DNA from: Neisseriaceae bacterium
GTDB taxonomy: Bacteria > Pseudomonadota > Gammaproteobacteria > Burkholderiales > Neisseriaceae
Length of the DNA: 10,413 bases
Direction: 5' to 3'
Assembly: GCA_030151665.1 (NCBI GenBank)
Contig: JASLDB010000034.1
Coordinates: forward strand, 1 to 10,413
The translations under genes were made by a program, and so were the position numbers. Of this stretch, positions 1 to 6,420 are shown piece by piece. Numbering within the stretch: the stretch's first letter is position 1; each line of letters starts with the position of its first letter. Under the pieces are notes generated by a model, which was not told the DNA's origin, did no database searches, and worked only from the letters and a program-made list of their open reading frames with translations.

Positions 1-1714
1 AGGCAAAAAAACCAAAGAACAACATGGGTAAAAGAGCAAGCTGTAGTGGTGGAACATTGGCAACAAATGCCAGAACACTCAATAGGAGAAATGCAATCGT
101 CATAGCCATAAAAATGATAAAGCCTTGGCGGCGTTCACTGAGCCAAATAACATTGGGCGCATTGATTTCATGCAAAGCGCCTTCAAGAATTTCTGTACGC
201 GCTTGTTGATAGGCGCGAATGGCTGTCAATAATTCTACTGTTAATTTTTCCGACAAGGCTTTGGCATCTGGAAACAAATGCTGGATATTGCTATAGTCGT
301 CATTGCCCACTGTGCGTGAAGCAGTTGCCAAAAGATAAGGCGTAACAGCAATGCCCAATGCCGCAATGCGATCTTGCGTTGGTGGATGGGAATCACTGGG
401 ATGTTGTGTCGCTTGCGCTAAAAAATCATGGGCATTTGCGAGTGGTTTTTCACGCAATTTTTGCATCACACTGGATAATAGGTTATGGCTTGAGAGTTCT
501 TGGTTACAAAATGCTTCCAAAACACTGTTCATGTCATCAATCACCACTAAAACACGCAATAAAGCACTGGCTTGCGCCTCGTTTGAGCTCACCGAAGCGC
601 CAATTTTATCGGCTTCAAATTCACGAATGCGGCTCCAATGATTGACAGCAAAATCAAATTGCTCCAAAAAGTAAATGCCCAAATAAATAGAGGGTCTCAT
701 GATCAATAGGCTATAAAAGTCGCGAATTTGTGTCATGACATTGTGAATGCTTTGCTGTAAACCCGCATAAATGGGCGTGAAATGCAAACTGTAAGTGGTA
801 TCTTCGCCTGTAAAATGCCCCAACTCATGACCAATAACCGCAGTGGCTTCTTTGGGGTCTAAAAGGGCTGCATATATCAATGGGAAATACAGGGTTTTAC
901 CAGAAAGCGTGTCTTCATCGTTTAAAAGAATGTCACAAGAGGTAACATAAAAACATTCAGATAGTCCCACGACAATATGGTCGGGGCTATCGGTTCCCAC
1001 TTTATGGGCGATGCCATCAATCCATTGCCACAAAGCAGGTGCTTCTTGTCGGCTCATGGCTTGACCTTGCATGGTAAGTGGGTCAGGGTCAAACATGGCA
1101 AAACTCTGGCGCAGTGTTAATAAGCCTTTAACAATGTATTTGGCAATCAATAGCATGCTTATGCCAGCAATTATCAGTAATTTGGCAAGACCTGCGCTCA
1201 TTTCGGTGTCACTGACCAACCAAATTATTTCATAAGCCATCATGCTCAAAATGCAAATGCCAATCAAGGTGGTTTGTGCGGATAAAATAAAGGGTAATAC
1301 CTTACGGCAGCGACTAAATGTTTTGAGTAATACATCCCGCGAGCGCCTTGCATGCCGAGCACTGTATTGGCACAAAACAATGGCAAAAAGACCCAATAAA
1401 AAGGCAATGCTGCCCACCAAAATAGTGCTGATGCTTAAATAAAAATGGCTTTTGCTTGACCAATAATGGCTTTGATTGTGTACAGCCGTGGTCTGTAAAT
1501 CAGCTAGGTATTGCTGCGCAGGTATGGTTTGTTTGTCATCTAGTGTAATTGTAGCCGTTGGATTGTTTTGCAATACATTTTGAATCACGACTATTTCATT
1601 ATCGACCTGTTGGATGTTTTGCCATGTTTCACTGTTTCTATCATATTGGAATACACCATAGGCAGCCAGTGCCAATGGCAATAGCAATAACCACCCCAAT
1701 AATTCTTTGCGCAT
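1..1714 (-). CDS. M48-family membrane zinc metalloprotease, C-terminus cut by the window edge
   Basis: The minus strand is open for 571 codons from an ATG at 1712-1714 to the left edge. The start follows a GGGG-containing purine stretch that can serve as a ribosome binding site. The protein has the zinc-protease motif HELGH at residues 296-300 (His296 and His300 as ligands, Glu297 as catalytic base), followed by FTGEDT. A downstream EFEAD at 365-369 supplies the likely third zinc ligand, Glu365. This His-Glu-x-x-His plus distal EFxAD layout is typical of M48 (HtpX/Ste24-type) peptidases. Hydrophobic segments lie near residues 4-22, 92-115, 140-165 and 176-195, and two more near 530-571, so it is a multi-pass inner-membrane protein. 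By family it should degrade or process membrane or envelope proteins; its substrate cannot be told from sequence. It is longer than HtpX (about 290 residues) and belongs to a larger M48 subgroup. It is divergent from the gene at 1968. Confidence 0.85.
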   Translation of the reverse strand, partial: MRKELLGWLLLLPLALAAYGVFQYDRNSETWQNIQQVDNEIVVIQNVLQNNPTATITLDDKQTIPAQQYLADLQTTAVHNQSHYWSSKSHFYLSISTILVGSIAFLLGLFAIVLCQYSARHARRSRDVLLKTFSRCRKVLPFILSAQTTLIGICILSMMAYEIIWLVSDTEMSAGLAKLLIIAGISMLLIAKYIVKGLLTLRQSFAMFDPDPLTMQGQAMSRQEAPALWQWIDGIAHKVGTDSPDHIVVGLSECFYVTSCDILLNDEDTLSGKTLYFPLIYAALLDPKEATAVIGHELGHFTGEDTTYSLHFTPIYAGLQQSIHNVMTQIRDFYSLLIMRPSIYLGIYFLEQFDFAVNHWSRIREFEADKIGASVSSNEAQASALLRVLVVIDDMNSVLEAFCNQELSSHNLLSSVMQKLREKPLANAHDFLAQATQHPSDSHPPTQDRIAALGIAVTPYLLATASRTVGNDDYSNIQHLFPDAKALSEKLTVELLTAIRAYQQARTEILEGALHEINAPNVIWLSERRQGFIIFMAMTIAFLLLSVLAFVANVPPLQLALLPMLFFGFFA

Positions 1715-1773
1715 ATCTGCCCCAATTAATAACAATATGGTTTCTTAAATAGTAAAATGTCATAAATTCATAA

Positions 1774-1782
1774 ATTGTAGCA
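1774..1782 (-). promoter_or_regulatory. Possible extended -10 promoter of the M48 protease gene
   Basis: Read on the minus strand the sequence is TGCTACAAT, an extended -10 element (TGn plus a hexamer one base off TATAAT). A weak TTGAAT lies 19 bases upstream. Transcription would start near 1767, giving a leader of about 50 bases. This rests on motif matching only. Confidence 0.3.
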
Positions 1783-1887
1783 TGGTCTTGATGAATAGAT
1801 TCAATGCTATTGACGATAAATTCATTCGATTGGCTCAGAGTCAACCAGACACTCAAGTTAGGACACGCCTAGTAACTGTTATGGTTA

Positions 1888-1917
1888 TTGACATGGTCAT
1901 AAAACGTGAGCTACATT
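1888..1917 (+). promoter_or_regulatory. Possible promoter of the membrane protein gene at 1968
   Basis: A perfect -35 hexamer TTGACA (1888-1893) is followed after 18 bases by TACATT (1912-1917), a four-of-six match to the -10 consensus. It lies about 50 bases upstream of the preferred start codon at 1968. If real, it places the transcription start inside the longer alternative reading frame that begins at 1782, which favours the shorter protein. Confidence 0.35.
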
Positions 1918-1967
1918 GCAATCTGGCTATTTTGCAGTGCATGATTCATCAACCAAAGAGGATAGCA

Positions 1968-2903
1968 ATGATTAAATGGCGGTATATTCTGTTGCTACCG
2001 ATATGGGCCTATGTGTGTTTTGCTTATACATTGGGAGCTTGGTTGCCAAGGGAAATGTCATTGTCTTGGGCTGTTGCTCGTGTTGGTATACCAAGGCATA
2101 TTCCCTATTATGAGGCCTATTTGCCTGCATTGACTGGCAAAAGCCCATTTTTTCCCAGTGTTTACCCTGTTAGTATTCAAGTGGCAGAAGAGATGGGCAA
2201 TCAACAACCACAAAAACGCATCAGCCTAGCCAGTATTGGGGATAATCACCAATACCAAAGTCATTTGATTCAAGTGCGATCACAAGTGCACATTGTATTG
2301 CCTGCCATACTGACTAAGCAAATTAAGCGCTTGGGTGATGGCGTGCATTTTTTGCACATGAGCAAGGATTATCAATTAAAGCCCATCACCATTCAAGAAG
2401 CCATGGCATCCACCAATTACATCAAAGCCAAAATTGACAATGGGCAAGTGATCTTGTTGGTGAAAAAGCCATTGCGTCATCAAACACGGCGGGACTATGA
2501 ATATTGGCTCAATGGCAATATTCGCTACATCACAGAAAACACCTTGAATGCCAAAGGGCAACGACTAGGGCAGCAAGTGACTGCATTTACACGCAACGGT
2601 AAGCATCTTTACACCTTGCAAACCAATCAGCATGGTGAGCTGATTTTTAAAACACAATATGTACATGACAGCAGTGATTTGTTCGCCAAAACGGTGTGGT
2701 GGGATCGTGATCAGCACCAGATTCAGCAATTAACTTGGCGAAAAGACAATGTCTTCCGTCACCAATACTTTGATCAAAATGGTCAACCTTATAACACCAA
2801 ACGAATGCCATTGGCACAGGGTAATCTAGCCCCTTTGGTTGAAGAACGACCATATTCTTTATTGCAAACTGACTGGCATCAGCATCTAAGTAGGCCTGAG
2901 TAA
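1968..2903 (+). CDS. Unrecognised single-pass membrane protein with repeated NG motifs
   Basis: This gene encodes 311 residues from ATG 1968, which has a good ribosome binding site (AGAGGA at 1957-1962, 5 bases away). The frame is open back to an ATG at 1782, but the extra 62 residues have no plausible binding site and overlap a promoter-like TTGACA, so I chose the shorter form. Residues about 6-26 form one hydrophobic helix with little positive charge after it, so the rest is probably periplasmic. The body is hydrophilic and rich in Gln, His and Tyr. Three similar short stretches occur: YWLNGNIRY at 179-187, FTRNGKHLY at 207-215 and FDQNGQPY at 268-275. They recall the aromatic-x-x-NG-x-x pattern of MORN_2/YwqK-type repeats, but only weakly. 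I do not recognise the family and assign no function. No clear terminator separates it from the next gene, yet that gene has its own promoter-like sequence. Confidence 0.75.
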   Translation: MIKWRYILLLPIWAYVCFAYTLGAWLPREMSLSWAVARVGIPRHIPYYEAYLPALTGKSPFFPSVYPVSIQVAEEMGNQQPQKRISLASIGDNHQYQSHLIQVRSQVHIVLPAILTKQIKRLGDGVHFLHMSKDYQLKPITIQEAMASTNYIKAKIDNGQVILLVKKPLRHQTRRDYEYWLNGNIRYITENTLNAKGQRLGQQVTAFTRNGKHLYTLQTNQHGELIFKTQYVHDSSDLFAKTVWWDRDQHQIQQLTWRKDNVFRHQYFDQNGQPYNTKRMPLAQGNLAPLVEERPYSLLQTDWHQHLSRPE

Positions 2904-2908
2904 CAAAC

Positions 2909-2935
2909 TTTACAATCTTTTCAGTATGTTATATT
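2909..2935 (+). promoter_or_regulatory. Probable promoter of the 2966-4520 operon
   Basis: An extended -10 element, TGTTATATT, occupies 2927-2935 (TG, one base, then TATATT, five of six to consensus). A TTTACA at 2909-2914 could act as a -35, although the 15-base spacing is short. Transcription would begin near 2942, just ahead of the GAGG ribosome binding site at 2954-2957. Confidence 0.4.
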
Positions 2936-2965
2936 CTTAATCCATCTTTTATCGAGGTTATGAAT

Positions 2966-3307
2966 ATGTCATTGCAAAACCAAGCCATTTTGGCTCATGT
3001 ATTCTTAAGTGATATGTATGAAGATTCATATTATCCCAAAGATTGTGTTGATCAAGTTAAAGCCGTTTTAGTGGCATTTTGTCAGGCAATCGAAACGGAA
3101 AAACCACAAGATTTAGCGGCTTTGTATGCTTTAAGTACGGTGCCCACATTGGCAATCAACGATCTGATGACGGTATTTGATGAAGCTGGCAGTGACTTAG
3201 AAACTGTGGCACGGGAGTGCATGGCAGATGATTTTGCCACGATTGCTGAATGTTATGGTTTTGCTGATGCAGATATTGAAACCTTGATTGAAGAGCGAGA
3301 TTGGTAA
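2966..3307 (+). CDS. DUF5713-like small soluble protein
   Basis: The protein has 113 residues from ATG 2966. An in-frame ATG six bases earlier (2960) is only 2 bases from the GAGG at 2954-2957, whereas 2966 is 8 bases away, so 2966 is the likelier start. From memory of the family, the sequence matches the DUF5713 pattern: LSDMYEDSYYP near residues 14-24, CQAIETEKP at 39-47, AIND at 63-66, ECMADDFATIAECYGF at 84-99 and a terminal RDW. It is acidic, with no signal peptide or membrane segment, and is predicted mostly helical and cytoplasmic. No biochemical role is known to me for this family. Its stop codon overlaps the start of the next gene (TAATG at 3305-3309), so the two are probably translationally coupled. 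It is first in a likely three-gene operon. Confidence 0.8.
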   Translation: MSLQNQAILAHVFLSDMYEDSYYPKDCVDQVKAVLVAFCQAIETEKPQDLAALYALSTVPTLAINDLMTVFDEAGSDLETVARECMADDFATIAECYGFADADIETLIEERDW

Positions 3308-3786
3308 TGGGTGTTGGTTTTGACATCACCAAGCCTTCACTAATCGGTTTGATCTTGTTGCTGGCTTGGTTGCCGTTCAATAACATGGCAAGAGCCCAAA
3401 GCCAAAACCAAAACACCTGTTCAGTATCAAACGAGGCTGTATTAAGTACAACGGCCAATGTTCAGCACATTACTGGTGTGGTTAGCGCCAATCAACCACA
3501 CCGTCGTTTAGCCAATGTCACCATTGAATTACTGGGTACACCGTATTGTACCGTGAGTAATGAGAAAGGTGAGTTTGTTTTAAATGTCGAGGCCAATGCT
3601 TACCCAAGCGAAGCGATTTTATTGTTAACACGACAAAATTACGCCAGCCAATCTTTTCCTATTTATGCCAATCAGCCAATGGTATTGAGCCTGACACGTC
3701 TACAGCAATACTCTAACGAAGAGATTCTGGACTTTTATTTTATGGGCCGCGTTAAACCCGATTTGAATACGAATAAGCGTATTTAA
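3307..3786 (+). CDS. Secreted protein with carboxypeptidase-regulatory-like domain
   Basis: The start is ATG 3307, overlapping the upstream stop by one base; an in-frame TTG at 3301 is less likely. The 159-residue product has a signal peptide: a hydrophobic core at about residues 11-24, then NNMARA followed by Gln31, which is a good signal peptidase I site after Ala30. The mature part holds one beta-sandwich of the carboxypeptidase D regulatory-like type at about 55-130. Its diagnostic features are ITGVVS, then LLGTPYCTVSNEKGEF at 75-90, and a hydrophobic VLSLT end strand. The C-terminal tail (about 131-159) is polar and includes FMGRVKPD. Cysteines are at 38 and 81. Such domains usually serve as structural or binding modules rather than enzymes. 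The next gene carries a second copy of the same domain, so the two products probably act together in the envelope. The exact role is unknown. Confidence 0.8.
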   Translation: MGVGFDITKPSLIGLILLLAWLPFNNMARAQSQNQNTCSVSNEAVLSTTANVQHITGVVSANQPHRRLANVTIELLGTPYCTVSNEKGEFVLNVEANAYPSEAILLLTRQNYASQSFPIYANQPMVLSLTRLQQYSNEEILDFYFMGRVKPDLNTNKRI

Positions 3787-3821
3787 TATGCTTTTGAAAC
3801 ACATAATACTGAGGTGAATAC

Positions 3822-4520
3822 ATGAAACACCAAATCAATATGCCCAATCCTTGCCATGAAAAATGGGAGAGCATGACACCAGTCGAGCAAGGGCGTCATT
3901 GTGCTGTGTGTCAGACCAAGGTGATGGATTTTTCATCAGCCAGTCACAGTGAAGTGGTGGCCTATCTGCAAACACATGACAATGTTTGTGCCAATTTGCC
4001 AAGTACATTGCTCTCGACACCCGTTGTGCCATCTTCAAGCACGTCATTGCAAAAAATAGCGATTACTGCCATTAGTGCTTTGGCATTGGGCGTGAGTAAC
4101 CATGTGATGGCAGATAATACAGACCATACACAAAATCAATATGGGCAAAGCAGTCGGATGGCCACACCATTAAAGAACCCCAAATACATCAAAGGTATTG
4201 TGCATAGGCCAAATTCAGAAGAGGGATTGGTTGGGGTTCGAGTCAGTTTAGTCGGAACACCTTATTGCACCTTAACCAATGCCGATGGTGAATTTACCCT
4301 AGCCGTTGAGCCATCCATGTACAAAAATGGAGTCAGTTTACAAGTGATGAATACCAGGTCAGGTGATGAAAACAAAACCGTGTTGGTATCAAGGGTGAAA
4401 AAGCCAGTGAATATCGCCTTTGAGATGCCATCAACTTTGCACATGAGAGGGCGGATCCGTCTTGATGACCAAAGCTGTGCAGACCATGGTAGGTTGCCTG
4501 AAAAAGATGAAACCATGTAA
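3822..4520 (+). CDS. Membrane-anchored Cys4 module plus carboxypeptidase-regulatory-like domain
   Basis: The gene encodes 232 residues from ATG 3822, with a strong binding site (GAGGTG at 3811-3816, 5 bases away). It lies 35 bases after the previous gene. Three parts are visible. Residues 1-60 form a cysteine module: Cys11 in PCHEKW, Cys27 and Cys30 in GRHCAVC, a VMDFS motif at 34-38, and Cys56. The spacing C-x15-C-x2-C-x25-C could bind zinc or an iron-sulfur cluster. Residues about 76-97 are hydrophobic and end in HVMA before Asp98, so this is either a membrane anchor or an internal signal sequence. Residues about 122-202 are a regulatory-like beta-sandwich with LVGTPYCTLTNADGEF at 143-158, closely matching the upstream protein (about 15 of 27 positions in the core). 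A short tail contains MRGRIRLDD and Cys219. I infer a cytoplasmic Cys4 sensor or anchor linked to a periplasmic binding domain. Such N-terminal modules are familiar to me from Bacteroidota hypothetical proteins. Confidence 0.8.
   Translation: MKHQINMPNPCHEKWESMTPVEQGRHCAVCQTKVMDFSSASHSEVVAYLQTHDNVCANLPSTLLSTPVVPSSSTSLQKIAITAISALALGVSNHVMADNTDHTQNQYGQSSRMATPLKNPKYIKGIVHRPNSEEGLVGVRVSLVGTPYCTLTNADGEFTLAVEPSMYKNGVSLQVMNTRSGDENKTVLVSRVKKPVNIAFEMPSTLHMRGRIRLDDQSCADHGRLPEKDETM
4491..4502 (+). other. DNA uptake sequence-like 12-mer inside a coding region
   Basis: AGGTTGCCTGAA differs at one position from AGGCTGCCTGAA, one of the Neisseriaceae DNA uptake sequence dialects. It encodes Arg-Leu-Pro-Glu (residues 224-227) at the tail of the preceding gene, a place where uptake sequences are often tolerated. 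It may be a decayed or variant copy, or chance. Confidence 0.35.
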
Positions 4521-4543
4521 AAAAGCCGTTAAACGGCTTTTTT
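4519..4543. terminator. Bidirectional rho-independent terminator between convergent genes
   Basis: The hairpin has arms GCCG and CGGC around a TTAAA loop. Six A residues precede it and six T residues follow, so it has a U-tract on either strand. It sits just after the stop of the Cys4 protein gene and about 10 bases beyond the stop of lpxL1 on the other strand, so it can end both transcripts. Confidence 0.8.
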
Positions 4544-4552
4544 AATTACACA

Positions 4553-5422
4553 TCAATACCAGCTCTCTTCACCTTCAGGTCGGGTTTTAAAGCGTTTGTG
4601 TAGCCAAAAGTACTGTTCTGGATGTTCGCGAACGCGTTCTTCAATAAAATCATTCATGCGTTGGGTATCGGCAACCACATCATCGGTGGGATAATTGTCC
4701 CAAGCTGGGTAAAAGCGCAAATTGACTGTACCATCAGCTTGGCGAATAGGAATAGCAGGAATGATTTTTGCTTTGGTCATGGCAGCGATGCGGCCCAAGC
4801 CTGCAATCGTGGCGGATTTTTGCCCAAAAAAATCAACAAAAATGGAATCTTTGGCACCAAAATCTTGGTCAGGCAAATACAAAAAAGGGGCATTTTCTTT
4901 GCGAATGGTTTTGATGATGCTGCGTAAACCATCGTTTCGGGCGACCAAGAAAACATTATTGTAGCGATGGCGACCTTTTAAAATTTGTGCGTCCATCGCT
5001 TCATTTTCTTGCTTGGAATAAACGCTAATTAGCGGTACATCTTGGTTTAGGCGATAAACGGCCAATTCAAACGAAGTAAAGTGAGGGTAGAGTAAAATCA
5101 CTTTGTCGCCATTGGCCAAGGCATCATCTAAATAATGCTTGTCTTGATAATGCACCAATTTTTGTAAGCGTTCGGCAGTGCTATACCAACACACACCGTA
5201 TTCCAATATCAGTGTAGCCATGTGTTGATAATGCTTTTTAATGGTTTGTTGACGTTGCTTGTTTGTCCACTCGGGATAGCATTTTTCCAAATTGATGATG
5301 CCATAACGTCGGCGCTTTTTTAAAATTAAAAATAACAATGTCCCCACACCACGGGCGAGCGCATGGATAAAAGACAAGGGTAAATATTGCAATAATCGCA
5401 AAAACAAAAAAGCAAATTTCAT
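4553..5422 (-). CDS. lpxL1: Lipid A late acyltransferase, LpxL1-like
   Basis: This 289-residue protein adds a secondary fatty acyl chain, probably lauroyl, from acyl-ACP to a lipid A precursor on the cytoplasmic face of the inner membrane. It has the catalytic HX4E motif of the LpxL/HtrB family at His114-Glu119 (YPHFTSFE). It also has YLPDQDFG at 182-189, IPAIPIR near 221-227, and the family's C-terminal EQYFWLHKRFKTRPEGE at 270-286. A hydrophobic N-terminal helix (about 3-32) gives membrane association. It matches the Neisseria meningitidis LpxL1 sequence as I remember it, almost motif for motif, and the length is normal. The start ATG at 5420-5422 has AGAGGA a few bases upstream on the minus strand. 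It follows the lpxL2-like gene by 24 bases and is probably cotranscribed with it. The call of lpxL1 rather than a generic lpxL is by resemblance only. Confidence 0.88.
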   Translation of the reverse strand: MKFAFLFLRLLQYLPLSFIHALARGVGTLLFLILKKRRRYGIINLEKCYPEWTNKQRQQTIKKHYQHMATLILEYGVCWYSTAERLQKLVHYQDKHYLDDALANGDKVILLYPHFTSFELAVYRLNQDVPLISVYSKQENEAMDAQILKGRHRYNNVFLVARNDGLRSIIKTIRKENAPFLYLPDQDFGAKDSIFVDFFGQKSATIAGLGRIAAMTKAKIIPAIPIRQADGTVNLRFYPAWDNYPTDDVVADTQRMNDFIEERVREHPEQYFWLHKRFKTRPEGEESWY

Positions 5423-5431
5423 GAGTCCTCT

Positions 5432-5446
5432 TTCAGGCAGCCTGAA
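5432..5446. repeat. Palindromic DNA uptake sequence carrying two dialects
   Basis: TTCAGGCAGCCTGAA is a perfect inverted repeat of 7-base arms around one central A. Read on the plus strand (5435-5446) it gives AGGCAGCCTGAA, the dialect reported for several Kingella. Read on the minus strand (5432-5443) it gives AGGCTGCCTGAA, the Simonsiella-type dialect. It fills most of the gap between lpxL2 and lpxL1. Uptake sequences mark DNA for import by type IV pilus-dependent competence through the pilin ComP. Confidence 0.85.
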
Positions 5447-6340
5447 TCATTTGGCAGTGTGTTCATTGGGTGCGGGTTCTGCGCCAGCTGGTGTTTTGAA
5501 TCGATTGTAACTGAATAAATACTGTTCTGGGCAGCGCTTAATCAAGTTTTCCACTTGGTCATTGATGATTTGTGTATCGTGTAGCTTATCGCCATTGCTC
5601 GCGTGTTGCATGGGCTCAATATAGAGTTTAAAGCCTTTGCCATGTGGTAATCGCTCGCCAACAAAAAACAAAGTTTGTACATTTTTCATGCTAGCCAGTT
5701 TGCCTGCTAAGGTCATGGAATAAGCATTTTTTCCCCAAAATTTAGCCCAAATACCATCACCACCCGTGGGCACTTGGTCGGGTAAAACAATCGTGGCTTC
5801 TTTGTTGCGCAAGGCTTTTAAAATCGTGCGAACCCCTTGGGCATCGGCAGTGGCGGTTCTGCCTTTGTCACGCTCTCGTCCTGCGGTCATAATCGGGGCT
5901 AGCCAAGATAATTTAGGTGGTCGAAACATGGCAGTCAATGGAAATGGCAATTGGTGGCTGATTTTGCGACCTGCCAAATCATAACTGCCCAAATGGGGGG
6001 TAATCAATAATAGGGCTTTTTCTTCTGCCAAGGCTTTTTCAATGTATTCCCAACCTTCGACCTCTTTAAAAAGGGAGGCAACATACTCAGGCGAGCGCAA
6101 CCAAGCAATCGGTAATTCTAGCGCTGCTTTCATGGTGTGTTTGAGAACAGATTTGACGGTGGGGTTACTATTTTGATAATCTTCAATTATTTTGCCAATG
6201 ATCAAGTTTTCACGCACGCGTTCACGCATCTTGGGAGAAAACCAGTAAGTTAAGGTTCCCAAAATATTGCCCAAAGCGTGTAAAATGGGCAGCGGTAAAA
6301 ACGCCAAAAACTGGAAAAGTAGGCGAACAAAATATTGCAT
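5447..6340 (-). CDS. lpxL2: Lipid A late acyltransferase, LpxL2-like
   Basis: This 297-residue member of the LpxL/HtrB family transfers a secondary acyl chain to lipid A. The catalytic HX4D motif is at His116-Asp121 (TPHLGSYD). Other family features are MFRPPK at 138-143, IVLPDQVP at 184-191 and PEQYLFSYNRFKTP at 271-284. Residues 5-33 form a hydrophobic N-terminal segment. It is clearly diverged from its downstream neighbour and better resembles the Neisseria LpxL2 protein, whose gene lies near metK in N. meningitidis. The Ala-Pro-rich tail after residue 284 is a little longer than usual. The start ATG at 6338-6340 has no strong ribosome binding site. The gene is divergent from metK, 80 bases away, and leads the lpxL2-lpxL1 pair. 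In Neisseria, loss of LpxL2 affects lipid A acylation more than loss of LpxL1. Confidence 0.85.
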   Translation of the reverse strand: MQYFVRLLFQFLAFLPLPILHALGNILGTLTYWFSPKMRERVRENLIIGKIIEDYQNSNPTVKSVLKHTMKAALELPIAWLRSPEYVASLFKEVEGWEYIEKALAEEKALLLITPHLGSYDLAGRKISHQLPFPLTAMFRPPKLSWLAPIMTAGRERDKGRTATADAQGVRTILKALRNKEATIVLPDQVPTGGDGIWAKFWGKNAYSMTLAGKLASMKNVQTLFFVGERLPHGKGFKLYIEPMQHASNGDKLHDTQIINDQVENLIKRCPEQYLFSYNRFKTPAGAEPAPNEHTAK

Positions 6341-6372
6341 AGCGTTCTGTCATCCATTGGTATCAGAGGGCT

Positions 6373-6381
6373 ATTTTAGCA
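6373..6381 (-). promoter_or_regulatory. Possible extended -10 promoter for the lpxL2-lpxL1 pair
   Basis: The minus strand reads TGCTAAAAT, an extended -10 element one base off consensus in the hexamer. Transcription would start about 25 bases upstream of the lpxL2 start codon. No convincing -35 is present, which is common for extended -10 promoters. It overlaps the putative metK -35. Confidence 0.4.
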
Positions 6382-6405
6382 AACAGACACGAATTGTGCT
6401 GTATT
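6376..6405 (+). promoter_or_regulatory. Possible metK promoter
   Basis: TTAGCA (6376-6381) and TGTATT (6400-6405) are spaced by 18 bases, and TG-C precedes the -10. Both hexamers match consensus at four of six positions. A perfect TTGACA at 6405-6410 is too close to the start codon to act as a -35 for metK. The leader would be very short, leaving no room for a SAM riboswitch. Confidence 0.3.
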
Positions 6406-6420
6406 TGACAAGGTATTTAC

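Noticed and set aside
351..645. Overlapping plus-strand frames of about 95 codons
   Set aside because: They are antisense to the M48 protease, whose minus-strand frame contains HELGH and EFEAD and is continuous for 571 codons.
1782..1967. N-terminal extension of the membrane protein gene to an ATG at 1782
   Set aside because: It lacks a ribosome binding site, overlaps promoter-like sequence, and would put 62 polar residues before the membrane segment.
4562..4580. Minus-strand sequence ending in ACCTGAA that resembles an uptake sequence
   Set aside because: It matches known dialects at only about 9 of 12 positions and is explained by the conserved codons for FKTRPEGE in lpxL1.
6341..6420. 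A SAM riboswitch upstream of metK
   Set aside because: The intergenic space is only 80 bases, the inferred leader is short, and no SAM-type stems are visible.
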